DNA of 64,000 nucleotides from Celeribacter baekdonensis (GCF_900102315.1 NZ_FNBL01000012.1:1-64000), one strand, 5' to 3'. Counted from the first letter of the stretch, positions 8,155-16,537 are shown. The notes: generated from the sequence alone by a model not told the origin. Numbers and translations: made by a program.

Positions 8155-9067
8155 ACTCGGCCTGCCGCTGCAGACCCTTCGCAACGCTCCTGACGCTCTT
8201 GAAGGGCGCCGACTGCGTGGCGGTGTATTTGAGATCGATCCGGCGCAGATTGTTACCGAAGGACGATTGGATGACAGGCTTCAGATTGAAGTTGAGGGCC
8301 TGAAGAACTCTATCTCCAAGAACGGTCAGCGTGTGCCTGTATTGGTCCGCCCACTTGAAGGCGATCGCTACAACCTGATCTATGGCCGCAGGCGCCTAGA
8401 AGCATGTCGCGAACTCGGTATCAAAGTTCGAGCCATCGTCACTGAAGTTGAGGGTGATCAAGCGCTTCGAGATCAGCTTCTCGAGAACCAAGAGCGTCGT
8501 GATCTGAGCTTTATTGAACGTGCGCTTGTGGCGACGGCGCTTCTGGACGGTGACCATTTGGAAGGGGCTGAGCGCACCAATCGAGGTGTCGCCGAAGTCC
8601 TTAACCTCCACGAAGCTGGGGTTTCACAGCTCTTGAGTGTCGTTCGGACGGTCGGCGAGGAACTCATCCAGGCAATTGGTGCGGCTCCCGGGATTGGTCG
8701 CCCGAGATGGGAAGAGCTCAAAAAGGCTTTGGGTGCCTACGACGGTGATCGAGACCAACTGCAAGCCGTAGCTCATGCAGCCAAGTCCGAAAGTTCCGGC
8801 TCGGTCGATGAGGTTTCTGAGCGCGCGTTTCTCGCAGTTCTGGCAGCTGCGAAGAGCCCAGAGAAGAAAGCAAACCCGTCTGGAAAGGGCGTGCCTACTG
8901 TGGCGATCCCCGGTGTCGGAGCTGCGACGGTCAAGACCGGCCGCCAAGGCAAGCAGCTTAAACTCGATCTGACTACGGATGAACCTGATTTTATCAGCTG
9001 GTTGGAGGGTAATGCCCCAAAGCTGATTACCGAGCTTCATGAGCGCTGGAAGCGTTCAGGAGACTGA
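8138..9067 (+). CDS. repB: RepABC centromere-binding protein RepB (ParB family)
   Basis: The 309-residue protein contains the ParB boxes YNLIYGRRRLEACRELGIKV and LENQERRDLSFIERA, then a central HTH (TNRGVAEVLNLHEAGVSQLL). The start at 8138, inside the end of repA, follows GGGGGCGG and is preferred over the in-frame upstream ATG at 8099, which would overlap repA much further. RepB binds the plasmid centromere and acts with RepA. Two 16-bp palindromes just after repC are likely targets. Confidence 0.95.
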   Translation: MARKPKLGLPLQTLRNAPDALEGRRLRGGVFEIDPAQIVTEGRLDDRLQIEVEGLKNSISKNGQRVPVLVRPLEGDRYNLIYGRRRLEACRELGIKVRAIVTEVEGDQALRDQLLENQERRDLSFIERALVATALLDGDHLEGAERTNRGVAEVLNLHEAGVSQLLSVVRTVGEELIQAIGAAPGIGRPRWEELKKALGAYDGDRDQLQAVAHAAKSESSGSVDEVSERAFLAVLAAAKSPEKKANPSGKGVPTVAIPGVGAATVKTGRQGKQLKLDLTTDEPDFISWLEGNAPKLITELHERWKRSGD

Positions 9068-9103
9068 GGAAGAGCAACCAACAAGAAGGAGGCACGATAC
9101 AGG

Positions 9104-9196
9104 CAAAAAGAAAAAGGCCCCGAGAAGCTAGCTTCACGAGACCTTTGTAAGGTTTCGCACCGGGACCAGCCCGCTACAAAATCTCAGTTTTCGCAC
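9104..9196 (-). ncRNA. Counter-transcribed RNA of the repABC operon (incompatibility RNA)
   Basis: On the minus strand, between repB and repC, there is a promoter-like pair: TTGCGG, 17 bases, TACATT (-10 at plus 9202-9207). About 50 bases after the predicted start comes a 15-bp hairpin (plus 9115-9144) followed by a T-rich run (plus 9102-9115), a classic intrinsic terminator. In repABC plasmids an antisense RNA in exactly this place pairs with the leader of repC mRNA and limits replication. The length (about 90 nt) and ends are predicted from these signals. Confidence 0.75.
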
Positions 9197-9280
9197 TTCT
9201 GAATGTAGCGTTCTGGCCCCTACCCCGCAAGCGCAAAGCGATTCGCGGGCCGTAGAAATTTTGCCTTCGTGAACGTTTTC

Positions 9281-10492
9281 ATGGAGTACACACCGATTTC
9301 GCCGTTTATGCGGCCGATCTCGCACGCCCATCTGCGCGTGATCGAGCGACCCGATGCATCTGTTCCGGGCAGACCCGTCAACAAGTGGGAACTCCTGCGC
9401 GAGCTCTCCAAGGCGCAAGCGGCCTTTGGCGTGTCAGAACGTGATTTGACTGTTTTGCAGGGGCTCCTCAGCTTCTTTCCAGACGATGCACTTGGCGGGA
9501 ACGCCGAGATGGTAGTCTTCCCCTCGAACAAGGCGATCTGTGAGCGCCTGAATGGTATGCCCTGCTCCACTATGCGTCGTCACCTCGCGCGTCTTGTCGA
9601 GGCTGGTTTGCTCCAGCGGCGTGATAGCCCCAATGGAAAGCGCTACGTCCGCAAGCACGGCGAAGAGCGCGTCGCCTTTGGCTTCGATCTTTCCCCGCTC
9701 TACTGCCAGTCCGAGGAGATAGCACGGGCCGCAGAGGCCGTACGTGAGGCTGAGGAGCGCGTCAGGCGTCTGAGAGAGGTTGTAAGCCTCATGCGGCGTG
9801 ATCTCGCGGCCCTCGCAGAGTTCGGAGACGAGATGCAGCCAGGCCTAGGCATCTGGGACCAGCTTCGTGACAAAGCTATCCTCACAGCGCGCGCGCTTCG
9901 CCGCAAGCTTTCAATTGAGGACCTCGCGGCCTATCGAGCAGATCTTGAAGCTCTCCTCGATCAGGCACGCAACATCATTGATGGCTCTGAAACAGAAGAA
10001 ATGAACACCAATGATGCTCGATCTGAGCGTCACCATCATAATTCAAATAAAGAATCTATAGATCTTGAACCTGCTTTAGAAAAAAGCGGGGCGGCGGCCG
10101 ACGTGCCAGATGTGGACAGGAATGAGCCCGTGGCTGACGTCGATGAACAGGACACAAGACACTTGCCAAAGATCCCGCTGCACCTGGTGATCGCGGCATG
10201 TCCCTCGCTCAAGACCTTCTACCAAGGCGAAATCCGGCATTGGCACCAGCTTTTCGATGCGGCATGCCATGTGCGACCAGCCATGGGGATCAGTGCATCT
10301 GCATGGGAAGAAGCGCAGCGGTTCATGGGTCCGGAGCAAGCGTCGATCGTCGTTTCTGCCATGCTGGAACGCTTTGAGGACATCAGATCGCCTGGTGGAT
10401 ACTTGCGAGCTCTGACTGCCAAAGCTGTGGCCGGTGAGTTTTCCTGTGGGCCGATGGTCATGGCATTGATTGGGCGACGATCTGCAGCTTAA
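9281..10492 (+). CDS. repC: RepABC replication initiator RepC
   Basis: The protein has 403 residues from ATG 9281; a GTG at 9269 is an in-frame alternative, and neither start has a strong ribosome binding site, as usual for repC. The N-terminal winged-helix domain includes KAICERLNGMPCSTMRRHLARLVEAGL. A coiled-coil-like middle (ARAAEAVREAEERVRRLREVV, split by DLAALAEF) and a C-terminal domain with SPGGYLRALTAKAVAGEF, the usual RepC ending, follow. RepC starts replication, usually from an origin inside its own gene, and is controlled by the antisense RNA directly upstream. The gene stops inside the first parS-like palindrome. Confidence 0.95.
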   Translation: MEYTPISPFMRPISHAHLRVIERPDASVPGRPVNKWELLRELSKAQAAFGVSERDLTVLQGLLSFFPDDALGGNAEMVVFPSNKAICERLNGMPCSTMRRHLARLVEAGLLQRRDSPNGKRYVRKHGEERVAFGFDLSPLYCQSEEIARAAEAVREAEERVRRLREVVSLMRRDLAALAEFGDEMQPGLGIWDQLRDKAILTARALRRKLSIEDLAAYRADLEALLDQARNIIDGSETEEMNTNDARSERHHHNSNKESIDLEPALEKSGAAADVPDVDRNEPVADVDEQDTRHLPKIPLHLVIAACPSLKTFYQGEIRHWHQLFDAACHVRPAMGISASAWEEAQRFMGPEQASIVVSAMLERFEDIRSPGGYLRALTAKAVAGEFSCGPMVMALIGRRSAA

Positions 10493-10561
10493 CAGCTGTT
10501 AAGGTTGAGAGACTGCGTACTGTTCCGCCACCTCGGGATTGACGACTTAACAGCTGTTAAG
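10488..10561. promoter_or_regulatory. Pair of parS-like 16-bp palindromes after repC
   Basis: The perfect palindrome CTTAACAGCTGTTAAG occurs at 10488-10503 and 10546-10561, 58 bp apart and in the same sequence context (both followed by GT). It fits the repABC partition site pattern GTTNNNNGCNNNNAAC except for the first and last base. The first copy overlaps the repC stop codon. I infer that these are RepB binding sites (centromere). Confidence 0.75.
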
Positions 10562-10616
10562 GTCCGGTCTCGGGAGCGCCAGAACAGGAGAGGGAAAGGT
10601 TTGTTGGTTTGAGGGG

Positions 10617-10664
10617 TGACGGGAAGTGAGATCGGAAGAGTGGCTTCCGGCGCCCGTCGTGGAG
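10617..10664 (+). promoter_or_regulatory. Leader RNA element, copy 1 (AGNGG subtype), before ParB-like gene
   Basis: Outer arms GACGGG (10618-10623) and CCCGTC (10653-10658) enclose an inner hairpin CGGAAG-AGTGG-CTTCCG (10633-10649). The Shine-Dalgarno GGAG follows at 10661-10664 and the start codon at 10673. The copies before 17848 and 19720 keep the same pairing and loop with different bases in the arms. Confidence 0.65.
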
Positions 10665-10672
10665 AAGATTTG

Positions 10673-12841
10673 ATGGCGAAATCTGCCCAGAAAGTCACCC
10701 TGTCCCCGTCCCGGGACATTCCCTTCGACAAGCTCGTGCTGAGCCAGTCCAACGTCCGGCGCATCAAGGCTGGCATCTCGGTCGAGGAACTGGCCGAAGA
10801 CATCGCCCGCCGCGGGTTGCTGCAGAGCCTGAGCGTTCGGCCCGTTCTGGCGGATGATGGGTCCGAGACCGGTAAGTTCGAAATTCCCGCGGGCGGTCGC
10901 CGCTTTCAGGCCCTGTCTCTCCTCGTAAAGCAGAAACGCTTGGCCAAGACGACGCCCATTCCCTGCATTGTTCGGGATGCCAATTCCACCATCCTCGCCG
11001 AAGACGACTCGCTCGCTGAGAACATGCAGCGCGCTGCCTTGCATCCGCTCGATCAGTTCCGCGCCTTCGTGGCGCTTCGGGAGAAGGGTCAGGGCGATGA
11101 AGAGATCGCGGCCGCTTTCTTCGTCACGCCGCAGGTGGTCAAACAGCGCCTGAAACTCGCCGCCGTGGCCCCTGCCCTGCTTGAGCTTTATGCCGAGGAT
11201 GAAATGACGCTGGAGCAGTTGATGGCCTTCACGGTCAATCCGGATCACGAGCGTCAGATTCAGGTCTGGGAGGCGATCAAGTCGTCCTGGAACAAGGAGC
11301 CCTATCAGATCCGGCGCATACTGACGGAAACCTCGGTGCGGGCCTCCGATCGTCGTGCCGTCTTTGTCGGCGTCGATGCCTATGAGGCTGCTGGCGGCAC
11401 CATGTTGCATGACCTCTTCCAGGGCGATGACGGGGGCTGGCTGGAAGACCCTGCCCTGCTCGATCGTCTGGTCAGCGAGAAGCTTCAGGCTGAAGCCGAA
11501 GTCATAGCGACCGAAGGTTGGAAATGGATCGAGGTCTCGCTCGACCTGCCCTATGGCTACAGCCACGGCTTGCGGCGTCTCAACGGAGACCCGGCGCCGA
11601 TGACGGATGACGAAGGCGCGGCCCATGCCAGGCTGCTTGCCGAATACCGAGCGCTCGAAGAGGAATACGAGGGCCAGGATGAATTCCCCGAAGAGATCGA
11701 CGCGCGTCTTGGCGAGTTGGAAGTCGCGATGGAGAAGCTCGAGACCCGGCCGCTGATCTTCGACGCGGGGGAGATCGCGAGGGCAGGGGCGTTCGTGACG
11801 CTTGACCGTTATGGCGAGCTTGCCGTTTATCGGGGCTTTGTGCGGCCCGAGGATGAGCCAAAAACAGACGTCGACGTCCACAGCGGTGAACAGGCAGCAG
11901 ACGGGCCGGGCGTGGAGCTTTCAACGGGGAGCAATGTGGACGGTATCGGCCACAGCACGGTGATCACCTCTGCTGGTCAAGCGCTTGGCGTCAACGTGCC
12001 CGACGACGAGGACGATGGTGCGTTGAAGCCCTTGCCTGAGCGGCTGGTCATGGAGTTGACGGCGCACCGGACAGTGGCACTGCGGGAAGCTGTCGGGCGC
12101 TCCCCCGACGTCGCGCTGACGCTGCTGCTCCTGAAGCTCGTGGGTGACACCTTCCAGACGTCCAGTTCGGCCGGCAGCTGCCTCGAGGCTTCGGTCCGTC
12201 ACGTCTACATGTCGGCGCAGGCGAGCGATCTGAAGGACAGCGTGGTGGCCAAGCTGGTCGACGATCGCCACGCCGAGTGGGAGGCCGACTTGCCGCTCGG
12301 CGACGATGCCGCTCTCTGGGACTACCTGACCTCCCTTGATCAAGGGAGCCGGCTGTCGTTGCTCGCGCATTGCCTCAGCTTCGGGGTCAACGCGCTCCAT
12401 GAGAAGGTGAACCCCTATGGTGCCGGTATCTCCGCCAGCGGGTTGACCAGGCGGATGACCCAGTCTGACTTGGTCGCCCAGGCGGTCGAACTCGACATGG
12501 TCGAGGCGGGTTGGCAGCCGACGGCCGATACCTACCTGAACCGCGTGCCCAAGGCCCGGATCCTCGAGGCCGTGCGTGAGGCGAAAGGGGAGGGGACGGC
12601 GCAACTCCTCGATCACCTGAAGAAGGGCGAGATGGCGAGTGAAGCCGAGCGTCTGCTGAAAGGCAGCGGCTGGTTGCCGGAGGTTCTGCGCCGTCACGAT
12701 CTGGCAGCACTCGATGGCGCGGAAGGGCAGGGGGCGCCTGAGCTCGTTTCCGACGCTGAGCAAGCCGAAGATGTCGACCTTCCCGCCTTCCTCACCGCTG
12801 ACCTGCCGAGCAATGAGGCATCGATGATAGCTGCGGAGTGA
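10673..12841 (+). CDS. Giant ParB/Spo0J-domain plasmid protein
   Basis: The 722-residue protein has an N-terminal ParB-like domain with the boxes AGGRRFQALSLL and LAENMQRAALHPLDQFRAF, followed by an HTH (TPQVVKQRLKLAAVAPALLEL). The rest is a long acidic middle and a helical C-terminal region of unknown role. It is more than twice the length of a partition ParB. This form is common beside SSB, DUF932 and RadC genes on large alphaproteobacterial plasmids. It is a second ParB-fold protein besides RepB; since no ParA partner lies next to it, a CTP/DNA-binding regulatory or anti-defence role is as likely as partition. The ATG at 10673 follows GGAGAAG. Confidence 0.85.
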   Translation: MAKSAQKVTLSPSRDIPFDKLVLSQSNVRRIKAGISVEELAEDIARRGLLQSLSVRPVLADDGSETGKFEIPAGGRRFQALSLLVKQKRLAKTTPIPCIVRDANSTILAEDDSLAENMQRAALHPLDQFRAFVALREKGQGDEEIAAAFFVTPQVVKQRLKLAAVAPALLELYAEDEMTLEQLMAFTVNPDHERQIQVWEAIKSSWNKEPYQIRRILTETSVRASDRRAVFVGVDAYEAAGGTMLHDLFQGDDGGWLEDPALLDRLVSEKLQAEAEVIATEGWKWIEVSLDLPYGYSHGLRRLNGDPAPMTDDEGAAHARLLAEYRALEEEYEGQDEFPEEIDARLGELEVAMEKLETRPLIFDAGEIARAGAFVTLDRYGELAVYRGFVRPEDEPKTDVDVHSGEQAADGPGVELSTGSNVDGIGHSTVITSAGQALGVNVPDDEDDGALKPLPERLVMELTAHRTVALREAVGRSPDVALTLLLLKLVGDTFQTSSSAGSCLEASVRHVYMSAQASDLKDSVVAKLVDDRHAEWEADLPLGDDAALWDYLTSLDQGSRLSLLAHCLSFGVNALHEKVNPYGAGISASGLTRRMTQSDLVAQAVELDMVEAGWQPTADTYLNRVPKARILEAVREAKGEGTAQLLDHLKKGEMASEAERLLKGSGWLPEVLRRHDLAALDGAEGQGAPELVSDAEQAEDVDLPAFLTADLPSNEASMIAAE

Positions 12842-12906
12842 TCTGCGCCATCCGAGGGCGGGGAAACCCGTCCTAGATCACATAAAATACAACAATATCA
12901 ATATGA

Positions 12907-12928
12907 TGAATGCAAAATCACGCATTCA
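12907..12928 (+). promoter_or_regulatory. Hairpin in an AT-rich leader before the 12941 gene
   Basis: TGAATGC (12907-12913) pairs with GCATTCA (12922-12928) across an 8-base loop, directly before the Shine-Dalgarno GAGGA and the start at 12941. The surroundings are AT-rich (12880-12920) and could hold a promoter. It resembles the other leader elements in position but not in composition, so I keep it separate. Confidence 0.35.
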
Positions 12929-12940
12929 GGATGAGGAATC

Positions 12941-13414
12941 ATGTCTGCATCGACCATTCTCGACACCGCGCCGCTAGGGGCGCTCATTCGCTACACCGAC
13001 AACAGTCCGAAACCACCTGCGCGTTTCACGAAGAAGCTCGCGGCCTGGGAACGCTCGAACGGCGTTGGCCGTCTCGTCAAGAAGGAGCCGCCGCGACCCT
13101 ATCCGACCCGGGCGGCGCCGGCGTCGTTCACGCTGCACGAGGGGAACTTCTCTTCGGACGGAGTCATTCTCGTGACGATCATGCGAACGCATTCGGCTGA
13201 CAGCGCCTTGACCTTCGAGGTCGCTGAGGAACCACAGCCCGGGCAGGTTCGCGTCCTTTTGGATTTCGGCGGTTGCACGGAGCTGCTCCACCTGGCCGAG
13301 TCTGTCACGGCTGCCGAGCTCTGGATCGCCAAAGAAGGCTATCGCAATGCGCGGCTGGAGATTGTCGGCGAAGAAGGCGCTGCTAGGGCAGGGGGCGCGG
13401 AGCTTGCCGCCTGA
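12941..13414 (+). CDS. Conserved-type plasmid protein of unknown function
   Basis: The protein has 157 residues with ATG at 12941 after GGATGAGGAATC. A basic, proline-rich N-terminal half (KKEPPRPYPTRAAPASFTL) is followed by a beta-rich C-terminal half (VRVLLDFGGCTELLHLAESV). No catalytic motif or membrane segment is visible. It is followed by a GC-rich hairpin at 13434-13453 (arms GGCCCGC/GCGGGCC) that could be a terminator. It lies in the rightward establishment-type array and I do not recognise its family. Confidence 0.65.
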   Translation: MSASTILDTAPLGALIRYTDNSPKPPARFTKKLAAWERSNGVGRLVKKEPPRPYPTRAAPASFTLHEGNFSSDGVILVTIMRTHSADSALTFEVAEEPQPGQVRVLLDFGGCTELLHLAESVTAAELWIAKEGYRNARLEIVGEEGAARAGGAELAA

Positions 13415-13751
13415 GCCTACGTAGAACCCACGGGGCCCGCCAAAGCGCGGGCCTCTCACCCATCACGACCCTGTCCCGCGAAATCGCGGAGCACCATAGG
13501 ATCCAATCCAACACGGAAGGAGGTCTTCTACCAAATGTCTGCCGGGAGGCTGGCAGCGATAGCATCAGCGGGACACCCGGCTCCAGTCAGCGGTCGCACC
13601 ATCCCCCGCTCGCCATTCCCTTCCTTGCCCCGAATCCAGTCTTCGAGATCAACCCGCGAGGGGTCGGACTACGGGCGAGCCCGTGCCGCCGGGTGGATTC
13701 GGACGAGCCGAACGCACCCGGTGATGTCAGCCAGTTTTCGGGCCAGCGGGG

Positions 13752-13793
13752 TCCTGTCGCGCGGGGGATGGTCCTCCGCCTCCAAGACAGGAG
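13752..13793 (+). promoter_or_regulatory. Leader RNA element, copy 2, before small gene 13802
   Basis: Outer arms TCCTGTC (13752-13758) and GACAGGA (13786-13792) enclose CGGGGGA-TGG-TCCTCCG (13762-13778). Here the Shine-Dalgarno AGGAG (13789-13793) lies inside the right outer arm, so the folded form would hide it. Confidence 0.6.
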
Positions 13794-13801
13794 CCAAACA
13801 G

Positions 13802-13966
13802 ATGTCCCGCAAAGATGCACATGCCTTCGCCGCCTCCCTCGCCGCCACGCTCATGGTTTCGATCGTCGTCTTCCAGGCAGGTGATGGAACCTTTGGCGCC
13901 GTCCCCGCCGATGAAATCGACGGAGACGAGGTACAGGTGGTGGGTGAGATCGACCCCTGGGCGTAA
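13802..13966 (+). CDS. Small membrane-anchored or exported protein, unknown
   Basis: The 54-residue protein has a short basic start (MSRKDAHAF), one hydrophobic segment (AASLAATLMVSIVVFQAG) and an acidic tail (PADEIDGDEVQVVGEIDPW). It could be a single-pass inner-membrane peptide or have an uncleaved signal. The ATG at 13802 is 8 bases after AGGAG. A longer in-frame reading from 13535, which also has a good AAGGAGG, would add 89 residues of Arg/Ser-rich, protein-unlike sequence, so the short form is preferred. A hairpin with arms CGGAGC/GCTCCG at 13996-14010 may terminate it. Confidence 0.55.
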   Translation: MSRKDAHAFAASLAATLMVSIVVFQAGDGTFGAVPADEIDGDEVQVVGEIDPWA

Positions 13967-13995
13967 CGCCCACGGGATCGAAGACGGCTCGGGTT

Positions 13996-14020
13996 CGGAG
14001 CAAGGCTCCGATCCGGGCCT
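13996..14020 (+). terminator. Hairpin after the 13802 gene
   Basis: CGGAGC (13996-14001) pairs with GCTCCG (14005-14010) over a 3-base loop and is followed by CCGGGCCTTTCG. The T-run is short. The following stretch to 14220 holds no supported gene. Confidence 0.4.
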
Positions 14021-14220
14021 TTCGCCTGTCCACCGTTCCGGCCGACCGGCAGAATGAGCCGACGATGGTCGGCATGCCTTTGCATTAAGAAAACAAGCTC
14101 GAGCGTTAGCCAATCTGGCTTTGCACAGACATCAGCGGTCAATTGCAGTGCAATGAATGCAGCTTGAACATCGTCAGGGTTCGTCGGACACTGCGTTGTA
14201 TTTGGTTCGGGTCACGTCGC

Positions 14221-15273
14221 ATGCTCTACAAATCATTGATTTCCTTATACGGTTCATCGCTTGCGGGTAAATCGGCTCCTGCTGACGACCTGGTTTGGCA
14301 CTTTACGCCGTCCGAGGATCTGAGGCTTTTTCGCGAGTATGCGCTCGATGCCCTACAGCAGGCAAAAGTATACCTGCTCGACCATATGGCTGCAGCCTAT
14401 GCCGATACGCTTCATGACGCAGTCGCCAAGCAGGCTTCGGAAACCGGTCTTCCCGCAATGGCCATTCTGGGTGAGGTAAAGCTCCCCGCCGACGTTGTTT
14501 GGGTCGAATTTGACGATCGAGAGCTGGGTGTCGCGCGCTTTGAACGGGCTTCACATGTAACGAGACATGACGACAAACCCATAGGCACTGGTCTACGCGG
14601 CTATCTCATCGATGATCGAAACAATGGCCACTTGCGCATCACGATGTTCCATCGCCGCGACAATTCGAGGGTCGTCGATCCAATCTGCGCTTTGCTCGTG
14701 AAGCGAACTCCGACAGGCGAGTTGAACTACGACAACGTCGAAATCGAGTTGAGCCGTTCCATGGTCGAATTCCGTGTGCGGAGCGGTGATACGATGGAAA
14801 TGATCAACGGTCGGCGCACGGTGCACCAAGTTGAAACAGGCTACGATCTTTTCATCCCCTACGCGCTCTTTGCGATGCTGGCTTCCCCGGACTTGGGTGG
14901 CATCATTCCCACGGAAAACGAGACGTTCACAGCCAAGGATGCCAAGACCGCTCGAAAATTCGGGAAGTCCTGGATTCTAGGCGCGCAGAAATCCCATCTT
15001 ACAATCCGCATTGGTCCGCAGGCCGCGGCTCACATGGAGGAGCGGCAGGCTCGCCTTGAGTTCGAGCGTCAGGTCCAGGACGGGCGAAGCGGCCCTGTTC
15101 GCCATTGGGTGAGCGAACATGAGCGGCGCTATCGCAGCGGTAAGGTTGTGTTGGTGAAGGGGCACCACAGAGGGCAATTGCCTGCGCCTAATCTGCCAAC
15201 GCGTGTGATGGGACCAAGACCCGAGGCAACGATTTTCGAGTTGGACGCAGTTGATCCGTCCGACCCAGACTGA
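14221..15273 (+). CDS. Uncharacterised plasmid protein with basic C-terminal His/Arg motif
   Basis: From ATG 14221 the protein has 350 residues; an upstream in-frame ATG at 14143 gives a Cys/Arg-rich extension that looks unlike protein. There is no signal peptide or membrane segment. The centre is mixed alpha/beta (AILGEVKLPADVVWVEFDD). The C-terminus has HWVSEHERRYRSGKVVLVKG followed by HHRGQ, a pattern of His, Arg and Gly reminiscent of the conserved tail in AcrVA2-like phage and plasmid proteins. That likeness is by eye and weak, so no function is assigned. Codon use is somewhat less GC-rich than its neighbours, suggesting a separate origin. Confidence 0.6.
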   Translation: MLYKSLISLYGSSLAGKSAPADDLVWHFTPSEDLRLFREYALDALQQAKVYLLDHMAAAYADTLHDAVAKQASETGLPAMAILGEVKLPADVVWVEFDDRELGVARFERASHVTRHDDKPIGTGLRGYLIDDRNNGHLRITMFHRRDNSRVVDPICALLVKRTPTGELNYDNVEIELSRSMVEFRVRSGDTMEMINGRRTVHQVETGYDLFIPYALFAMLASPDLGGIIPTENETFTAKDAKTARKFGKSWILGAQKSHLTIRIGPQAAAHMEERQARLEFERQVQDGRSGPVRHWVSEHERRYRSGKVVLVKGHHRGQLPAPNLPTRVMGPRPEATIFELDAVDPSDPD

Positions 15274-15437
15274 ACCCGGAGTTTTCCATGCAGCCATGTC
15301 GTCCGCCGTCAATCTATCGTCGCCACATTGACGAACAGCCGTAGTTTTCGGCCGTGACCGGACCAGGTCGGCGCCAAAAGCTCAGAATGCCGGAAACCCT
15401 GCGATACCGGCGCACAAGCGGTTTCCATTCTCCCCGA

Positions 15438-15822
15438 TCAGTTCGGCCAGGAAGTGGTCCATCCCGTGGCGATAACTTCCGCCTTGGTGCAACCTTTCGC
15501 CATCTGCCAATCCGAGACCGTGGGGATTGACCTGGCGGCTTTCTTCCGCATTTTCTGCAGAGCGTTGGGCGACAATGTCCCGAGATCGAAATCAGCCGTT
15601 GGTGCGGTTCGTGTCCTGAATATTCCGGTATCGATAGCCTGTCTCGGCAAGGCCCTGCATTCCCCTGCAGGGAAGGGCAGTGGGGCGAGAGCTGGTGATA
15701 GCCACTTTGGCCGCTGGTGGGGTGCTGGGCTTTGGGTCAAACAGTCCGATTGGCAAGGGGACATGGTCTGGCATGGGCTCCCCGTATCTCTCTGTCTCCT
15801 GGGCCATCCCTTCGACTGACAA
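15438..15822 (-). pseudogene. Possible broken small gene on the minus strand
   Basis: The 750-bp gap 15274-16026 has no clear gene on the plus strand. On the minus strand one frame from 15822 reads a plausible start (MAQETERYGEPMPDHVPLP... slightly downstream) and stops at 15592. The adjacent frame continues with DFDLGTLSPNALQKMRKKAA to a stop at 15438. A single frameshift near 15600-15620 would join them. Neither half matches a family I know, so this may be chance. Confidence 0.25.
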
Positions 15823-15978
15823 TCCCCTAATCCCGTTCGGTCTCCTGCGCGCAACCCCGCGTCAGTCCGGGCCGTGTTGGCCGCCTTAGGCGTCCTGCCC
15901 GCTCCACCCCGGTCCTTTGGGGGTTTCCGGTGTCCATGCTGTCCACCGTGCACGCGTCACCCGACGGGCTTTTTCAGG

Positions 15979-16020
15979 GTCTTGTCGAAGGGACGGTCCC
16001 GAAGACAGGACACACAGGAG
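15979..16020 (+). promoter_or_regulatory. Leader RNA element, copy 3, before ssb
   Basis: GTCTTGTC (15979-15986) and GACAGGAC (16004-16011) form an 8-bp outer stem with one G-U pair. Symmetric GAA/GAA internal loops separate it from the inner hairpin GGGA-CGG-TCCC (15990-16000). The Shine-Dalgarno AGGAG (16016-16020) follows, with the ssb start at 16027. Confidence 0.6.
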
Positions 16021-16026
16021 CTTATC

Positions 16027-16431
16027 ATGCAGAACATCGTCATCCTCGCCGGCAACATCGGTCAGACCCCCGAAGTCCGCACCACCCAGAGCGGCACCAA
16101 GATCACCAACTTCAGCCTCGCCACCTCGCGCCCCCGCCTCTCGGAAGGCCGTGTGATGCGCGACGAGAACGGCTACCGGGTCATGGACACCGAATGGCAC
16201 CGCATCACCTGCTTCAACGGTCTCGGCAAGACGGTCTCTGAGCATTGCGAAAAGGGCATGAAGGTCCTCGTCCACGGCCGCATCCACTACACCAAGTGGA
16301 TCGACAGCATGGGGAACGACCGCTACGGCTGCGAGATCATTGCCGAGAAGGTCGACTTCCTGAGCCGCCCGAAGTCGGCCGAGAACGAAAACCCCGAACT
16401 GGTCGACCGCGACGATGAGATCCCGTTCTGA
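16027..16431 (+). CDS. ssb: Single-stranded DNA-binding protein
   Basis: The protein has 134 residues with the OB-fold start MQNIVILAGNIGQTPEVR, the internal EWHRITCFNGLGKTVSEHC segment and VLVHGRIHYTKW. It ends with the acidic DDEIPF tip that recruits replication and repair partners. It is shorter than chromosomal SSB (about 160-180) because the glycine-rich linker is reduced. Plasmid SSBs coat the transferred strand after conjugation and help block SOS induction. The gene has its own leader and is followed by a strong hairpin. Confidence 0.95.
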   Translation: MQNIVILAGNIGQTPEVRTTQSGTKITNFSLATSRPRLSEGRVMRDENGYRVMDTEWHRITCFNGLGKTVSEHCEKGMKVLVHGRIHYTKWIDSMGNDRYGCEIIAEKVDFLSRPKSAENENPELVDRDDEIPF

Positions 16432-16458
16432 GGAACGGGGTCTCCCCCCCCCCTCAGG

Positions 16459-16486
16459 CCCGGCGGGGAAACCCGCCGGGTTCGCT
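16459..16486 (+). terminator. GAAA-loop hairpin after ssb
   Basis: CCCGGCGGG (16459-16467) pairs perfectly with CCCGCCGGG (16472-16480) over a GAAA tetraloop. The downstream T-run is poor (TTCG), so it may act as an mRNA 3' stabiliser as well as a terminator. Confidence 0.55.
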
Positions 16487-16537
16487 GCACTGCTACAATG
16501 TAGCTTCGAGCCCACTTTGGCCGATGATGCAATGCAG

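Noticed and set aside
13535-13801. Upstream extension of the small 13802 gene, with a strong AAGGAGG
   Set aside because: The extra residues are Arg/Ser/Pro-rich and unlike protein, and the leader hairpin lies inside. It may be a leader peptide but cannot be supported.
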